In this document: positions 1-6,993 of the stretch, piece by piece | Position numbering within the stretch: the first letter of the stretch is position 1 | How the letters are laid out: each line of letters opens with the position of its first letter | Source: an uncultured Bacteroidales bacterium | Lineage (GTDB): Bacteria > Bacteroidota > Bacteroidia > Bacteroidales > UBA932 | Assembly: GCA_900319855.1 (NCBI GenBank) | Contig: ONQC01000011.1 | Coordinates: 1 to 64,000 of the forward strand | Length of the DNA: 64,000 nucleotides | Direction of reading: 5' to 3' | Notes under the pieces: model-generated | Seen by the model: the letters and a program-made list of their open reading frames with translations, nothing else | Database searches by the model: none | Told to the model about the DNA's origin: nothing | Program-made: the position numbers and the translations under genes

Positions 1-1
1 C

Positions 2-448
2 CTCGGCCGCGCGCTGATCTACGCCCAGATTCCAGGCATCCGGACCCGGGAATACACGGTTCTGGAAGCCATCCCCGCCGGGGTGAAGATGACCTTCTCC
101 ACCATCGGGAGCTACTTGCAGGACCTGCGGATGGTGGCGACGCCCAGCACGGGCGCCTACAAGTCCGTCGGCAGTTTCATCGCCATCGGCCAGGTATTCC
201 CGAGCCAATGGGACTGGCTGGCGTTCCTGCAGCTGCTCGCCTTGCTGTCCATCATGCTCGGCGTAATGAACCTCCTGCCCATCCCTGCGCTGGATGGCGG
301 GCATATCGTTTTCGTCCTGTACGAAATGGTCACGGGCCGCAAGCCCAGTGACAAATTCATGGAGATCGCCCAGATGATCGGCATGCTCCTGCTTCTCCTG
401 CTGATGCTCTTTGCCTGCGGCAACGACATCGGCCGGCTCATCCATTAG
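2..448 (+). CDS. rseP: RIP metalloprotease RseP, C-terminal part (5' truncated by window edge)
   Basis: This is the last 148 residues of a site-2 protease; the reading frame is open from base 2 and the start lies outside the window. RseP cuts membrane-bound anti-sigma factors inside the bilayer. The motif NLLPIPALDGGH, coded near bases 268-303, is the second metal-binding segment of S2P proteases and supplies the aspartate ligand. Membrane helices flank it, and the protein ends with a leucine-rich helix. The part of a PDZ domain just before the motif and the HExxH helix are not visible. In Bacteroidales rseP usually follows dxr and precedes a DUF4837 lipoprotein; the second neighbour is present here, 26 bp downstream. 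Confidence 0.93.
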   Translation, partial: LGRALIYAQIPGIRTREYTVLEAIPAGVKMTFSTIGSYLQDLRMVATPSTGAYKSVGSFIAIGQVFPSQWDWLAFLQLLALLSIMLGVMNLLPIPALDGGHIVFVLYEMVTGRKPSDKFMEIAQMIGMLLLLLLMLFACGNDIGRLIH

Positions 449-474
449 GCAAACCGACTTAAAACAGATATATC

Positions 475-1473
475 ATGAAACGATTCGTAACCCTGGTCCT
501 CCTGACGCTCACCCTGCTGGGCGCACTCTCCTGCAACCGCAGTACGAGGGTTCTGTTACCCAATGTCAGCGGCAAGGCCGGCGAAGTCATCGTCGTCATC
601 GACCGCGAGAACTGGGAAGGGAACCTGGGCAATGCCGTCCGCGACATCCTGGCCTGCGACTGCCCGTATCTTCCCCAGAAAGAAGCCCTGTTCTCCGTTG
701 CCAACATCACCCCGACCGGTTTTGCCGACCTGTTCAAGGTCCACCGCAATATCGTCATTTTCAATATCGATGCGCAGAATCAGGAAGAAGGCGTCGTCTA
801 CCGGAATGATGTCTGGGCCCATCCCCAGTGCATCATCCAGGTCAATGCATTCGACAACGAGGGAGCCCTGCGCCTGCTGACGGAAAACGCGGACCGCATC
901 ACCAACAGCATCGAGCAGGCCGAACGGGACCGGATCATCGCCAATGCGAAACTCTATGAAGAGGCGAACCTGGCAAAGGTCGTCACCGAAATGGTCGGCG
1001 GATCGCCCCACTTCCCCACCGGGTACAAGCTCAAGAAGCGTACGGAAGACTTCATCTGGATCGCCGATGAGAAACAGTACACGAACCAGGGGGTATTCAT
1101 CTACAAGTATCCTGCGGGCGAGAGCGAAAACTTCACCAAGGAGAATATCATCGCCCACCGCAACAAGGCCCTTCAGGAGAACGTCCCCGGAATGTTCGAC
1201 AACACCTGGATGACCACCAGCGATATCGTCAACACCACGGTCGAGTTCATCAAGTTCCGGGGCCTGCAGTTTGCCCAGACCCGCGGATGGTGGGAGGTCC
1301 ACAACGACTTCATGGGCGGTCCCTTCGTCTCGCACTCGTTCTATGGCGAGGGAGCCAAAGAGATCATCGTGCTGGAAGCATGGGTCTATGCGCCCCGATA
1401 TGACAAGCGGCAGTACCTCCGCCAGGTGGAATCCCTGCTCTATTCTTTTGAATGGGCAAAATCGAATGAATAA
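475..1473 (+). CDS. DUF4837 family lipoprotein
   Basis: A 332-residue protein with a lipoprotein signal: positive residues, a leucine-rich core and a lipobox ending LLGALSC, with Cys22 as the likely lipidated residue. The mature part is soluble alpha/beta with several Trp-rich stretches and no enzyme motif I recognise. The length and the position after rseP fit the Bacteroidota family DUF4837, whose function is unknown. The ATG at 475 places the signal peptide correctly. It is probably cotranscribed with rseP. No terminator is visible in the short gap before the tRNA-Glu promoter. Confidence 0.8.
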   Translation: MKRFVTLVLLTLTLLGALSCNRSTRVLLPNVSGKAGEVIVVIDRENWEGNLGNAVRDILACDCPYLPQKEALFSVANITPTGFADLFKVHRNIVIFNIDAQNQEEGVVYRNDVWAHPQCIIQVNAFDNEGALRLLTENADRITNSIEQAERDRIIANAKLYEEANLAKVVTEMVGGSPHFPTGYKLKKRTEDFIWIADEKQYTNQGVFIYKYPAGESENFTKENIIAHRNKALQENVPGMFDNTWMTTSDIVNTTVEFIKFRGLQFAQTRGWWEVHNDFMGGPFVSHSFYGEGAKEIIVLEAWVYAPRYDKRQYLRQVESLLYSFEWAKSNE

Positions 1474-1486
1474 TTTCGCAAAAATA

Positions 1487-1518
1487 TTTTGACGTAAAAA
1501 AAATATTCTCTACCTTTG
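1487..1518 (+). promoter_or_regulatory. Bacteroidota-type promoter for tRNA-Glu and rpsT
   Basis: TTTTG at 1487-1491 is followed after 19 bp by TACCTTTG at 1511-1518. This fits the sigma-ABfr consensus (TTTG, 19-20 bp, TAnnTTTG). The predicted transcript start lies about 35 nt before the tRNA. The leader, tRNA and rpsT probably share the transcript, with processing of the tRNA. Confidence 0.8.
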
Positions 1519-1559
1519 CAATCCCTTTCGAGACCTTGTCTCAAAGGAACCAAGGATTT

Positions 1560-1634
1560 GGTGGGTTCGTATAACGGCTAGTACTCGGGATTTTCATTCC
1601 CGCAATAGGAGTTCGATTCTCCTACCCACTACCA
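1560..1634 (+). tRNA. tRNA-Glu (anticodon TTC), CCA encoded
   Basis: The cloverleaf can be folded by eye. The acceptor 5' strand GGTGGGT pairs with ACCCACT, with one G-T wobble at the first pair. The anticodon loop TTTTCAT sits in the stem CGGGA/TCCCG and gives anticodon TTC. The T-arm is AGGAG-TTCGATT-CTCCT. The discriminator base A is followed by an encoded CCA at 1632-1634, unlike the tRNA-Pro and tRNA-His of this window. It lies 18 bp before rpsT, so processing of the 3' end would free the rpsT message. Confidence 0.95.
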
Positions 1635-1652
1635 AATATAAAAAAATAAACA

Positions 1653-1907
1653 ATGGCAAATAACGCATCTGCTAAGAAGTGCATTCGCCAGAGCGAAAGG
1701 CACAGATTGCATAACAAGTATTATGCAAAGACGACAAGAAATGCGATCCGCGCGATCCGCAACACGACTGACAAGAAAGTAGCCCAGGAGAATGCTCCGA
1801 AGGTCTATGCAATGATTGACAAGCTCGCCAAGGTCGGAATCATCCACAAGAACAAGGCGTCCAACCTCAAGAGCGGAATCGCAGTCTACATCAACAAGCT
1901 GGCGTAA
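1653..1907 (+). CDS. rpsT: 30S ribosomal protein S20
   Basis: An 84-residue, Lys/Arg-rich helical protein that begins MANNASAKKCIRQSERHR, the typical S20 start. It binds 16S rRNA in the small subunit. The length matches the family. It is transcribed behind tRNA-Glu from the promoter at 1487-1518. A hairpin-prone stretch, without a T-run, follows between 1917 and 1952. Confidence 0.97.
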   Translation: MANNASAKKCIRQSERHRLHNKYYAKTTRNAIRAIRNTTDKKVAQENAPKVYAMIDKLAKVGIIHKNKASNLKSGIAVYINKLA

Positions 1908-1976
1908 TTGCCATACGAAGGGTTCGCGACCCGGGCAGCCCTTTCAGAGAGTAAAAAAGTCCGGACAACCGGCAAT

Positions 1977-2049
1977 CGAGAAGTAGCGCAGTTGGTAGCG
2001 CACTACGTTCGGGACGTAGGGGTCGTCCGTTCGAGTCGGATCTTCTCGA
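1977..2049 (+). tRNA. tRNA-Pro (anticodon CGG), CCA not encoded
   Basis: The acceptor stem CGAGAAG/CTTCTCG has the C1-G72 pair typical of bacterial tRNA-Pro. The anticodon stem-loop CTACG-TTCGGGA-CGTAG gives anticodon CGG, and the T-arm is GTCCG-TTCGAGT-CGGAT. After discriminator A2049 the sequence is CGC, so CCA must be added after transcription. A strong terminator follows within 4 nt. Confidence 0.95.
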
Positions 2050-2052
2050 CGC

Positions 2053-2089
2053 AAGAGCAGCAGGTCAAAAGCCTGCTGCTCTTCTTTTA
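2053..2089 (+). terminator. Intrinsic terminator after tRNA-Pro
   Basis: A perfect 12-bp stem (AAGAGCAGCAGG at 2053-2064 with CCTGCTGCTCTT at 2072-2083) closes a 7-nt loop and is followed by CTTTTAT. Confidence 0.85.
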
Positions 2090-2106
2090 TATGTCCAGCC
2101 CGTCGT

Positions 2107-2198
2107 GTGCTCCCTCCGTCCCGGAGAATGGGACATCTGAAGCAAAAAGGGCATAAAATGATTCCGACGTCCCTTTTGAGGGGACGTCGGAGTCATTT
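2107..2198. repeat. 92-bp interspersed repeat, copy A, with a bidirectional terminator hairpin
   Basis: This block aligns without gaps over 92 bp to 55942-56033. The left half carries GTCCC, a 7-nt gap, then GGGACAT. The right half (2155-2198) is an 18-bp hairpin with a single T-G wobble, flanked by A-rich and T-rich ends, so it can terminate both strands. It lies between the convergent tRNA-Pro and the porin gene, as copy B lies between the convergent pnp and the epimerase gene. Four stem positions differ from copy B by double, pairing-preserving changes. Confidence 0.75.
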
Positions 2199-2218
2199 GC
2201 GTTATTTCCGGAAGTTCG

Positions 2219-3259
2219 TTAGAACCGGATGTAGGCCTGGAACCAGAGCTCGTTGTATTCCGGCTTCTCCAGCAGGTTGTCGTGGTGGAACCGGTACTCG
2301 AGCTGGAAGTTGAGGTTCTTGTGGAGACGGAAGTTGGCAACGGCGGAGTACATGTCATGGCTGGTCTCGGAATTGGCCATGCTGCGGAATTCGTCCCACT
2401 TGACATAGAACTTGAGCCAATCGCGCACAGGCACGCCGGCCGTGATATAGAAAGCGTCGGCAGCGCCGCTCTGCTTCTTCTCCTCGCCGACAGCCGTCGC
2501 ATATTCGCCACGGAGCGTCCAGTTGTTGACATCGTAGGAAAGACCCGCGCTGACACGCTCACGCTTGAGAGAAGTGCCGGCACCGTTGATCCAGTTGCCC
2601 TTCCAGCCGAACACACCCAGTTTCAGGCCCTTGATGGGCTGGAACTGAAGCGTACCGATGAGATCCTTCTTGGTATCGGCATCCGCCAGGTTGATGCCCT
2701 GGCCGTTGTAGACACCCAACTGATAGTGCAGGAGGTTGTGGTTGTCGGAACCGATCGGGATCAGGTCGCCCTGGACCTGGAGACCGAGGTCGCGGCCGCC
2801 CATGTTGGCTTCACCGAGGCGATCGCCCATACCGGCGAACTTCTGGACCAGGAAAGAGAAGTCACCCACACCGACATCCCAAGGGTTCATGGGGTTCTCA
2901 AACGTAAAGGCGCGCTTGAACTGGCCGAACTTCACGGAGAACTCCGTATACTTCGCCCACTCGATGTAGAAGTCCTTCACGTGCGGGGTACCGCTACCGG
3001 CCTGGAACTGGATGCGGTATTTGAAATCATTGAAGATGGAGCCGTCGACATACAGACGGATCAGACGCAGGCCGAAACCCGGTCCGCCGTGGGCTCCCTC
3101 TTTGTCGCTGTACTTGTAGGAACCGATGATGTAACCGCCGACCTTCGGAGCACTCTGGAAGCCGGTCTGCTTGTAGCTGTATTCCGGCTGCTCTCCGCTC
3201 TGTGCATACGCACCGGCGCAGAAAAGGAACGCGGCTGCAAGAATCAAAATCTTTTTCAT
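2219..3259 (-). CDS. OprO/OprP-like phosphate-selective porin family protein
   Basis: A 346-residue outer membrane beta-barrel. The start MKKILILAAAFLFCAGAYAQ is a clean Sec signal with cleavage after AYAQ. The mature protein alternates aromatic and charged strands and ends with phenylalanine (QAYIRF), the usual BAM recognition end. Segments such as FKYRIQFQAGSG and FGQFKRAFTFENPMNP resemble the OprO/OprP family. The family name does not fix the solute: Bacteroidota members are common beside transporters of anions and dicarboxylates. It lies 18 bp after the DASS symporter gene in the same operon, so the pair may carry one substrate across the outer and inner membranes. That pairing is inference. 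Confidence 0.83.
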   Translation of the reverse strand: MKKILILAAAFLFCAGAYAQSGEQPEYSYKQTGFQSAPKVGGYIIGSYKYSDKEGAHGGPGFGLRLIRLYVDGSIFNDFKYRIQFQAGSGTPHVKDFYIEWAKYTEFSVKFGQFKRAFTFENPMNPWDVGVGDFSFLVQKFAGMGDRLGEANMGGRDLGLQVQGDLIPIGSDNHNLLHYQLGVYNGQGINLADADTKKDLIGTLQFQPIKGLKLGVFGWKGNWINGAGTSLKRERVSAGLSYDVNNWTLRGEYATAVGEEKKQSGAADAFYITAGVPVRDWLKFYVKWDEFRSMANSETSHDMYSAVANFRLHKNLNFQLEYRFHHDNLLEKPEYNELWFQAYIRF

Positions 3260-3277
3260 AATATATTGTATTGGGGA

Positions 3278-4726
3278 TTAAGCGAACGGGAACAGTTTCG
3301 TCAGCCAGAAGAAGCCGAGCACGAAACCGATCAGGCCGATGATGATACCGATCTTGGCCATGTCCTTGGTCTCGACCAGGCCCGTGGAAGCCGCGATGGC
3401 ATTCGGAGGCGTAGAGATCGGGAAGAGCATCGCGATGGAGGCGCAGACGGCGATGAAGGTGATCATGGCATAGGTGCCGCCGAGAGCCAGGAAACTGGCA
3501 TTGTTGGCAGCGGCCGGGTCGGCCATGCCTTCTGCGATGACGATCAGGATCGGGATCAGCAGGGCCGCCGTGGCGGAGTTGCTGATGAAGTTGGACAGGA
3601 AGTAGCAGACCAGACCGGCAATCAGGAAGACCAGCAGGACCGGCATATCGCCGAACGGGATCGCACCGATCAGGACCTTGGCAAGACCGGTTCCCTGCAG
3701 GCAGGTACCCAGTGCGAAACCACCGGCCACCAACCAGAGGACGCTCCAGTTGATTTCCTTGATGTCTTCCTTCGTAAAGATGCCCGTGCAGGTCAGCACA
3801 CCCAGCGGGATCAGGGCCACCACATTGGAGTTGATACCCGTCAGGCTTTCGGTTGCCCACAGCAGGATGGTACCGATGAAGGTAATCCACACCACTTTGC
3901 TCTTCCAGCCTTTATCCTTGTTATTTTCCGGAATCTCAAGCACGACTTTCTCGCTCTTGAACGGGAAGAAGAACTGCAGCAGCAGCCAGGCCAGGAAGAT
4001 CATGATCAGCACGTACGGGACCATGCGGACCATCCATTCCATGAAGGTCACCTCATAACCGGCTTCCGTCAGGAAACGGACGGCGGTAGCATTCGGCGGC
4101 GTACCGATCGGGGTACCGATACCACCGAGGTTGGCAGCCACCGGGATGGCCAGGGACAGGCCGATCCGGCCTCTGTCGTCGGACGGAAGGACCGCCAGGA
4201 CCGGAGCCAGGAAAGCCAGCATCATCGCGGCGGTGGCCGTGTTGCTCATGAACATGGAGAAAACGGCGATCACCACCAGGAAACCCAGCAGCACCATTTT
4301 CGGCTTCGTACCGAACGGCTTGAGCAGGTAACGGGCCATGGTCACGTCGAGACCGTATTTTTCCGCCATGATAGCCAGGACGAAACCGCCCATGAACAGC
4401 ATGACGACCGGGTCGGCGAAAGAAGCCATCAGGCTCTTGTAATCGACGAGCTGGCCATATTTCGGGTCGCAGAAGAAGCTGATACCTTTGTTGGAGACCG
4501 TCAACAGGGAGATGACGATGACCAGCAGGGAGGTAGTCCAGTTCGGGATGATTTCGAACATCCACATCAGTGCCGCGAAGACGAAAAGGGCAATGACGCG
4601 CTGCTGGACGACGGTCAGTCCTTCAATGCCGAAAGTAGATACCGGGAGGCAGCAGATAAGGAGGGTAACGATCAGTACGATGGGCAGGAGCACAGCGTAC
4701 TTCACATTCAATTTTTGGGTAGCCAT
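3278..4726 (-). CDS. DASS/SLC13-family sodium:dicarboxylate (or sulfate) symporter
   Basis: A 482-residue polytopic inner membrane protein with about eleven hydrophobic helices. Both signature Ser-Asn-Thr-type motifs of the divalent anion:sodium symporters are present: MSNTATAAM in the first half and ISNSATAAL in the second. PIGTPPNA and PISTPPNA repeats mark the two inverted halves. The likely substrate is a C4-dicarboxylate such as succinate or malate, but sulfate or phosphate cannot be excluded by reading. It is the first gene of a two-gene operon with the porin, transcribed from the promoter at 4783-4814. The ATG at 4724-4726 gives a start MATQKLNVKYA before helix 1. Confidence 0.9.
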   Translation of the reverse strand: MATQKLNVKYAVLLPIVLIVTLLICCLPVSTFGIEGLTVVQQRVIALFVFAALMWMFEIIPNWTTSLLVIVISLLTVSNKGISFFCDPKYGQLVDYKSLMASFADPVVMLFMGGFVLAIMAEKYGLDVTMARYLLKPFGTKPKMVLLGFLVVIAVFSMFMSNTATAAMMLAFLAPVLAVLPSDDRGRIGLSLAIPVAANLGGIGTPIGTPPNATAVRFLTEAGYEVTFMEWMVRMVPYVLIMIFLAWLLLQFFFPFKSEKVVLEIPENNKDKGWKSKVVWITFIGTILLWATESLTGINSNVVALIPLGVLTCTGIFTKEDIKEINWSVLWLVAGGFALGTCLQGTGLAKVLIGAIPFGDMPVLLVFLIAGLVCYFLSNFISNSATAALLIPILIVIAEGMADPAAANNASFLALGGTYAMITFIAVCASIAMLFPISTPPNAIAASTGLVETKDMAKIGIIIGLIGFVLGFFWLTKLFPFA

Positions 4727-4782
4727 TACTGATAATAAAGTCTTGTTTCCTATGATTTTGGAGCGTTCTCCAAAATAGCGAG

Positions 4783-4814
4783 CAAAATTAGCAACAATTT
4801 ACCTATTCACCAAA
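4783..4814 (-). promoter_or_regulatory. Promoter of the DASS-porin operon
   Basis: On the minus strand TTTG (4814-4811) is followed after 20 bp by TAATTTTG (4790-4783). The transcript would start about 50 nt before the symporter gene. The -33 element overlaps the T-run of the gdhA terminator. The leader carries the palindrome GGAGCGTTCTCC near 4760-4771, a possible operator. Confidence 0.65.
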
Positions 4815-4840
4815 AAAAGGGCGGCCAAAAGACCGCCCCT
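4811..4840 (-). terminator. Intrinsic terminator of gdhA
   Basis: Read on the minus strand, a G+C-rich stem (GGGCGGT with GCCGCCC, loop CTTTTG) is followed by TTTTTTT. It lies 20 nt after the gdhA stop codon. Confidence 0.8.
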
Positions 4841-4858
4841 CAGAGGTGTGCAAAAGGA

Positions 4859-6202
4859 TTAAATCGTACCTTGCTCGAGCATGGCCTGCGCGACCTTCAT
4901 GAAGCCGGCGATGTTGGCGCCCTTGACATAGTCAATCGTACCGTCCGGCTGGGTGCCGAACTTGACGCACTGCTCGTGGATGCTCTTCATGATGAAGTGG
5001 AGCTTGTCGTCGACCTCCTTGGCGTCCCAGCTGATGTGCTCGGCGTTCTGGGTCATTTCCAGGCCGGAAGTGGCGACACCACCGGCATTGACAGCCTTGC
5101 CCGGGGCGAAGAGGATGCCGTTGTGCTGGAAATAGTGGATGGCGCCCGGCTGGCAGCCCATGTTGGAGACTTCGCAGCAGCACCAGCAACCGTTGGCGAC
5201 GAGTTCCTTCGCGTCATCTTCGCTCAGCTCGTTCTGGAAAGCGCAAGGGAGGGCGATGTCGACCGGAATGCTCCAGGACTTCTTGCCGGCGGTGAAGAAC
5301 GCTTTCTCCGGGAACTTGACAGCCATGTCTTCGACCTTGTTGCGGTTGGAGGCACGCATTTCAAGCATATAGTCGATCATGTCCTTGGTAATGCCGTCAG
5401 GAATGTGGCAAACACCGTCAGGACCGGAGATCGCGACGACCTTGGCGCCGAGTTCGGTCGCCTTGGTGGCGGCGCCCCAAGCCACGTTGCCGAAGCCGGA
5501 GAGGGCGACTTTCTTGCCCTTGATGTCCTTGCCGGCCTTCTCGAGGAGGTGCTGGGTGAAATAGAGGGCACCGAAGCCGGTGGCTTCCGGACGGAGGATG
5601 GAACCGCCCCAGGTGCCACCCTTGCCGGTCAGGACACCGGTATTGTACTGGCGGGCCAGTTTCTTGTACATGCCATAGAGGTAACCGATCTCACGGCCGC
5701 CGACACCCACGTCACCGGCAGGGATATCCTGGTCGGGACCGATGCAGTTCCAGAGCTCCAGCATGAAAGCCTGGCAGAAACGCATGATTTCGTCATTGGA
5801 CTTGCCGACCGGGTCGAAATCGGAACCACCCTTCGCACCGCCCATCGGGAGGGTCGTAAGGGCATTCTTGAACGTCTGCTCGAAACCGAGGAATTTGAGC
5901 ATGGAAGGAGTCACGGCCTTGTGGAAGCGGAGACCACCCTTGTAGGGACCGATCGCGCTGTTGAACTGGATACGGTAACCCAGGTTGGTCTGGACCTCAC
6001 CCTTGTCATCAACCCAAGTCACGCGGAAAGTGAAGATACGGTCCGGCTCGACCATCCTTTCGACGATCTTCGCCTTCTCGAACTCAGGGTGGCGGTTGTA
6101 GACCTCTTCGATGGATTCGAGGACTTCCTGCACAGCCTGAAGATATTCCTTCTCCAGCGGATACTTGGCCTGAAGCTTGGCCATGATGTCTTGTGTCTTC
6201 AT
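4859..6202 (-). CDS. gdhA: NADP-specific glutamate dehydrogenase
   Basis: A 447-residue protein, the usual length of hexameric class I glutamate dehydrogenases. It forms glutamate from 2-oxoglutarate and ammonia with NADPH. The N-terminal catalytic half has IGPYKGGLRFH and LPMGGAKGGSDFDP (GGAKGG at residues 121-126, with the catalytic lysine). DQDIPAGDVGVGGREIGYL follows, and the Rossmann half begins near VALSGFGNVAWGAA. It has its own promoter and terminator, so it is a single-gene unit. In gut Bacteroidales this enzyme is a main route of ammonia assimilation. Confidence 0.97.
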   Translation of the reverse strand: MKTQDIMAKLQAKYPLEKEYLQAVQEVLESIEEVYNRHPEFEKAKIVERMVEPDRIFTFRVTWVDDKGEVQTNLGYRIQFNSAIGPYKGGLRFHKAVTPSMLKFLGFEQTFKNALTTLPMGGAKGGSDFDPVGKSNDEIMRFCQAFMLELWNCIGPDQDIPAGDVGVGGREIGYLYGMYKKLARQYNTGVLTGKGGTWGGSILRPEATGFGALYFTQHLLEKAGKDIKGKKVALSGFGNVAWGAATKATELGAKVVAISGPDGVCHIPDGITKDMIDYMLEMRASNRNKVEDMAVKFPEKAFFTAGKKSWSIPVDIALPCAFQNELSEDDAKELVANGCWCCCEVSNMGCQPGAIHYFQHNGILFAPGKAVNAGGVATSGLEMTQNAEHISWDAKEVDDKLHFIMKSIHEQCVKFGTQPDGTIDYVKGANIAGFMKVAQAMLEQGTI

Positions 6203-6264
6203 GATAGAAATTTTGTTTTAGTGTATGTGACTTAAAAAAATAAGCTATTTTGTATTTAGCAGTG

Positions 6265-6294
6265 CAAATCTAATAATAAAAACGATACAATCAA
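6265..6294 (-). promoter_or_regulatory. Promoter of gdhA
   Basis: On the minus strand TTG (6294-6292) is followed after 19 bp by TAGATTTG (6272-6265). The predicted leader is about 55 nt and A+T-rich. Confidence 0.7.
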
Positions 6295-6307
6295 CCAAAA
6301 ATCGAAA

Positions 6308-6343
6308 GAAAAAACGGGTCGCAGAAAAACTTCCGCGACCCGC
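6308..6343 (-). terminator. Intrinsic terminator of the nadK-uppS-bamA-skp operon
   Basis: On the minus strand CGGGTCGC (6342-6335) pairs with GCGACCCG (6322-6315) and is followed by TTTTTT. It lies 25 nt after the stop codon of the Skp-like gene. Confidence 0.8.
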
Positions 6344-6367
6344 CTGGAATTTGCCTGTACGAGCGGA

Positions 6368-6928
6368 TTACTGCTGCTGGGCCTGGGCCTGCAATTCGGC
6401 CTGCAGGGTCTCAAGCGTACGACCGTCGGCGATGCCCAGGGCCTTGCGGGCGGCCGGGGTCAGGTCGGTGCTCTGCTTGGTATCGATGTACAGCAGGGAG
6501 CCGGTCTCGAAGACATAGATATAACCGCCTTCCTTGGCGAGTTTCTCGACCGCTTCGATTGCTTTCTGCTGGATCGGGGCCATCAGCTGGTTCTGCTGCT
6601 GGGAGAGTTCCTGCTGGATGGTCTGCTGGAATTCCTGGAGACGGCTCTGGATGTCAGTCAGTTCCTTTTCCTTGCTCTGACGGACGGCAGCCGTCCAGCT
6701 TTCAGCCTTCTGCTGGTACTGGGTAAGCTTGTTCTGATATTCCTCGTACATGCCCTGGAACGTTTCCTCGGCCTCCTTGCTGGAAGCGGAGATGGCGGCA
6801 CGGGCCTGGTCGGCCTCCGGCATCAGCTGGACGAGTTCGGTATAGTTCACATGGGCGAACTTGAGATTCTGCGCGGAAGCGGAGAAGGAAACGATTGCTG
6901 CTGCGGCAATCAAAAGGATCTTTTTCAT
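6368..6928 (-). CDS. Skp/OmpH family periplasmic chaperone
   Basis: A 186-residue protein starting at the ATG 6926-6928, which opens a Sec signal MKKILLIAAAAIVSFSASAQ. An upstream extension of the frame is possible but would spoil the signal. The mature part is a long Gln/Glu-rich coiled coil (roughly residues 40-125) between short beta regions, the jellyfish layout of Skp/OmpH. Skp holds unfolded outer membrane proteins in the periplasm. It follows bamA by 65 bp in the same operon, the classical bamA-skp pair. A second, membrane-anchored Skp-like protein is coded at 12035-12658. Confidence 0.9.
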   Translation of the reverse strand: MKKILLIAAAAIVSFSASAQNLKFAHVNYTELVQLMPEADQARAAISASSKEAEETFQGMYEEYQNKLTQYQQKAESWTAAVRQSKEKELTDIQSRLQEFQQTIQQELSQQQNQLMAPIQQKAIEAVEKLAKEGGYIYVFETGSLLYIDTKQSTDLTPAARKALGIADGRTLETLQAELQAQAQQQ

Positions 6929-6993
6929 TATTCTAAGTTTTAAATTATTAATCTTGCTTAGCGCGATTCTAAGACCATACAAATTTCAGACCA

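Noticed and set aside
1912-1952. Hairpin-prone stretch after rpsT as a terminator
   Set aside because: Small competing stems and no T-run; the strong terminator lies after tRNA-Pro instead.
1908-2156. A frame of 82 codons across tRNA-Pro
   Set aside because: It reads through a tRNA and its terminator and starts directly at the end of rpsT.
2282-4732. An open frame of 816 codons antisense to the porin and symporter genes
   Set aside because: It mirrors two well-supported genes, is rich in His/Asp/Arg/Gln as expected for a shadow of high-G+C coding sequence, and has no domain, signal or start context.
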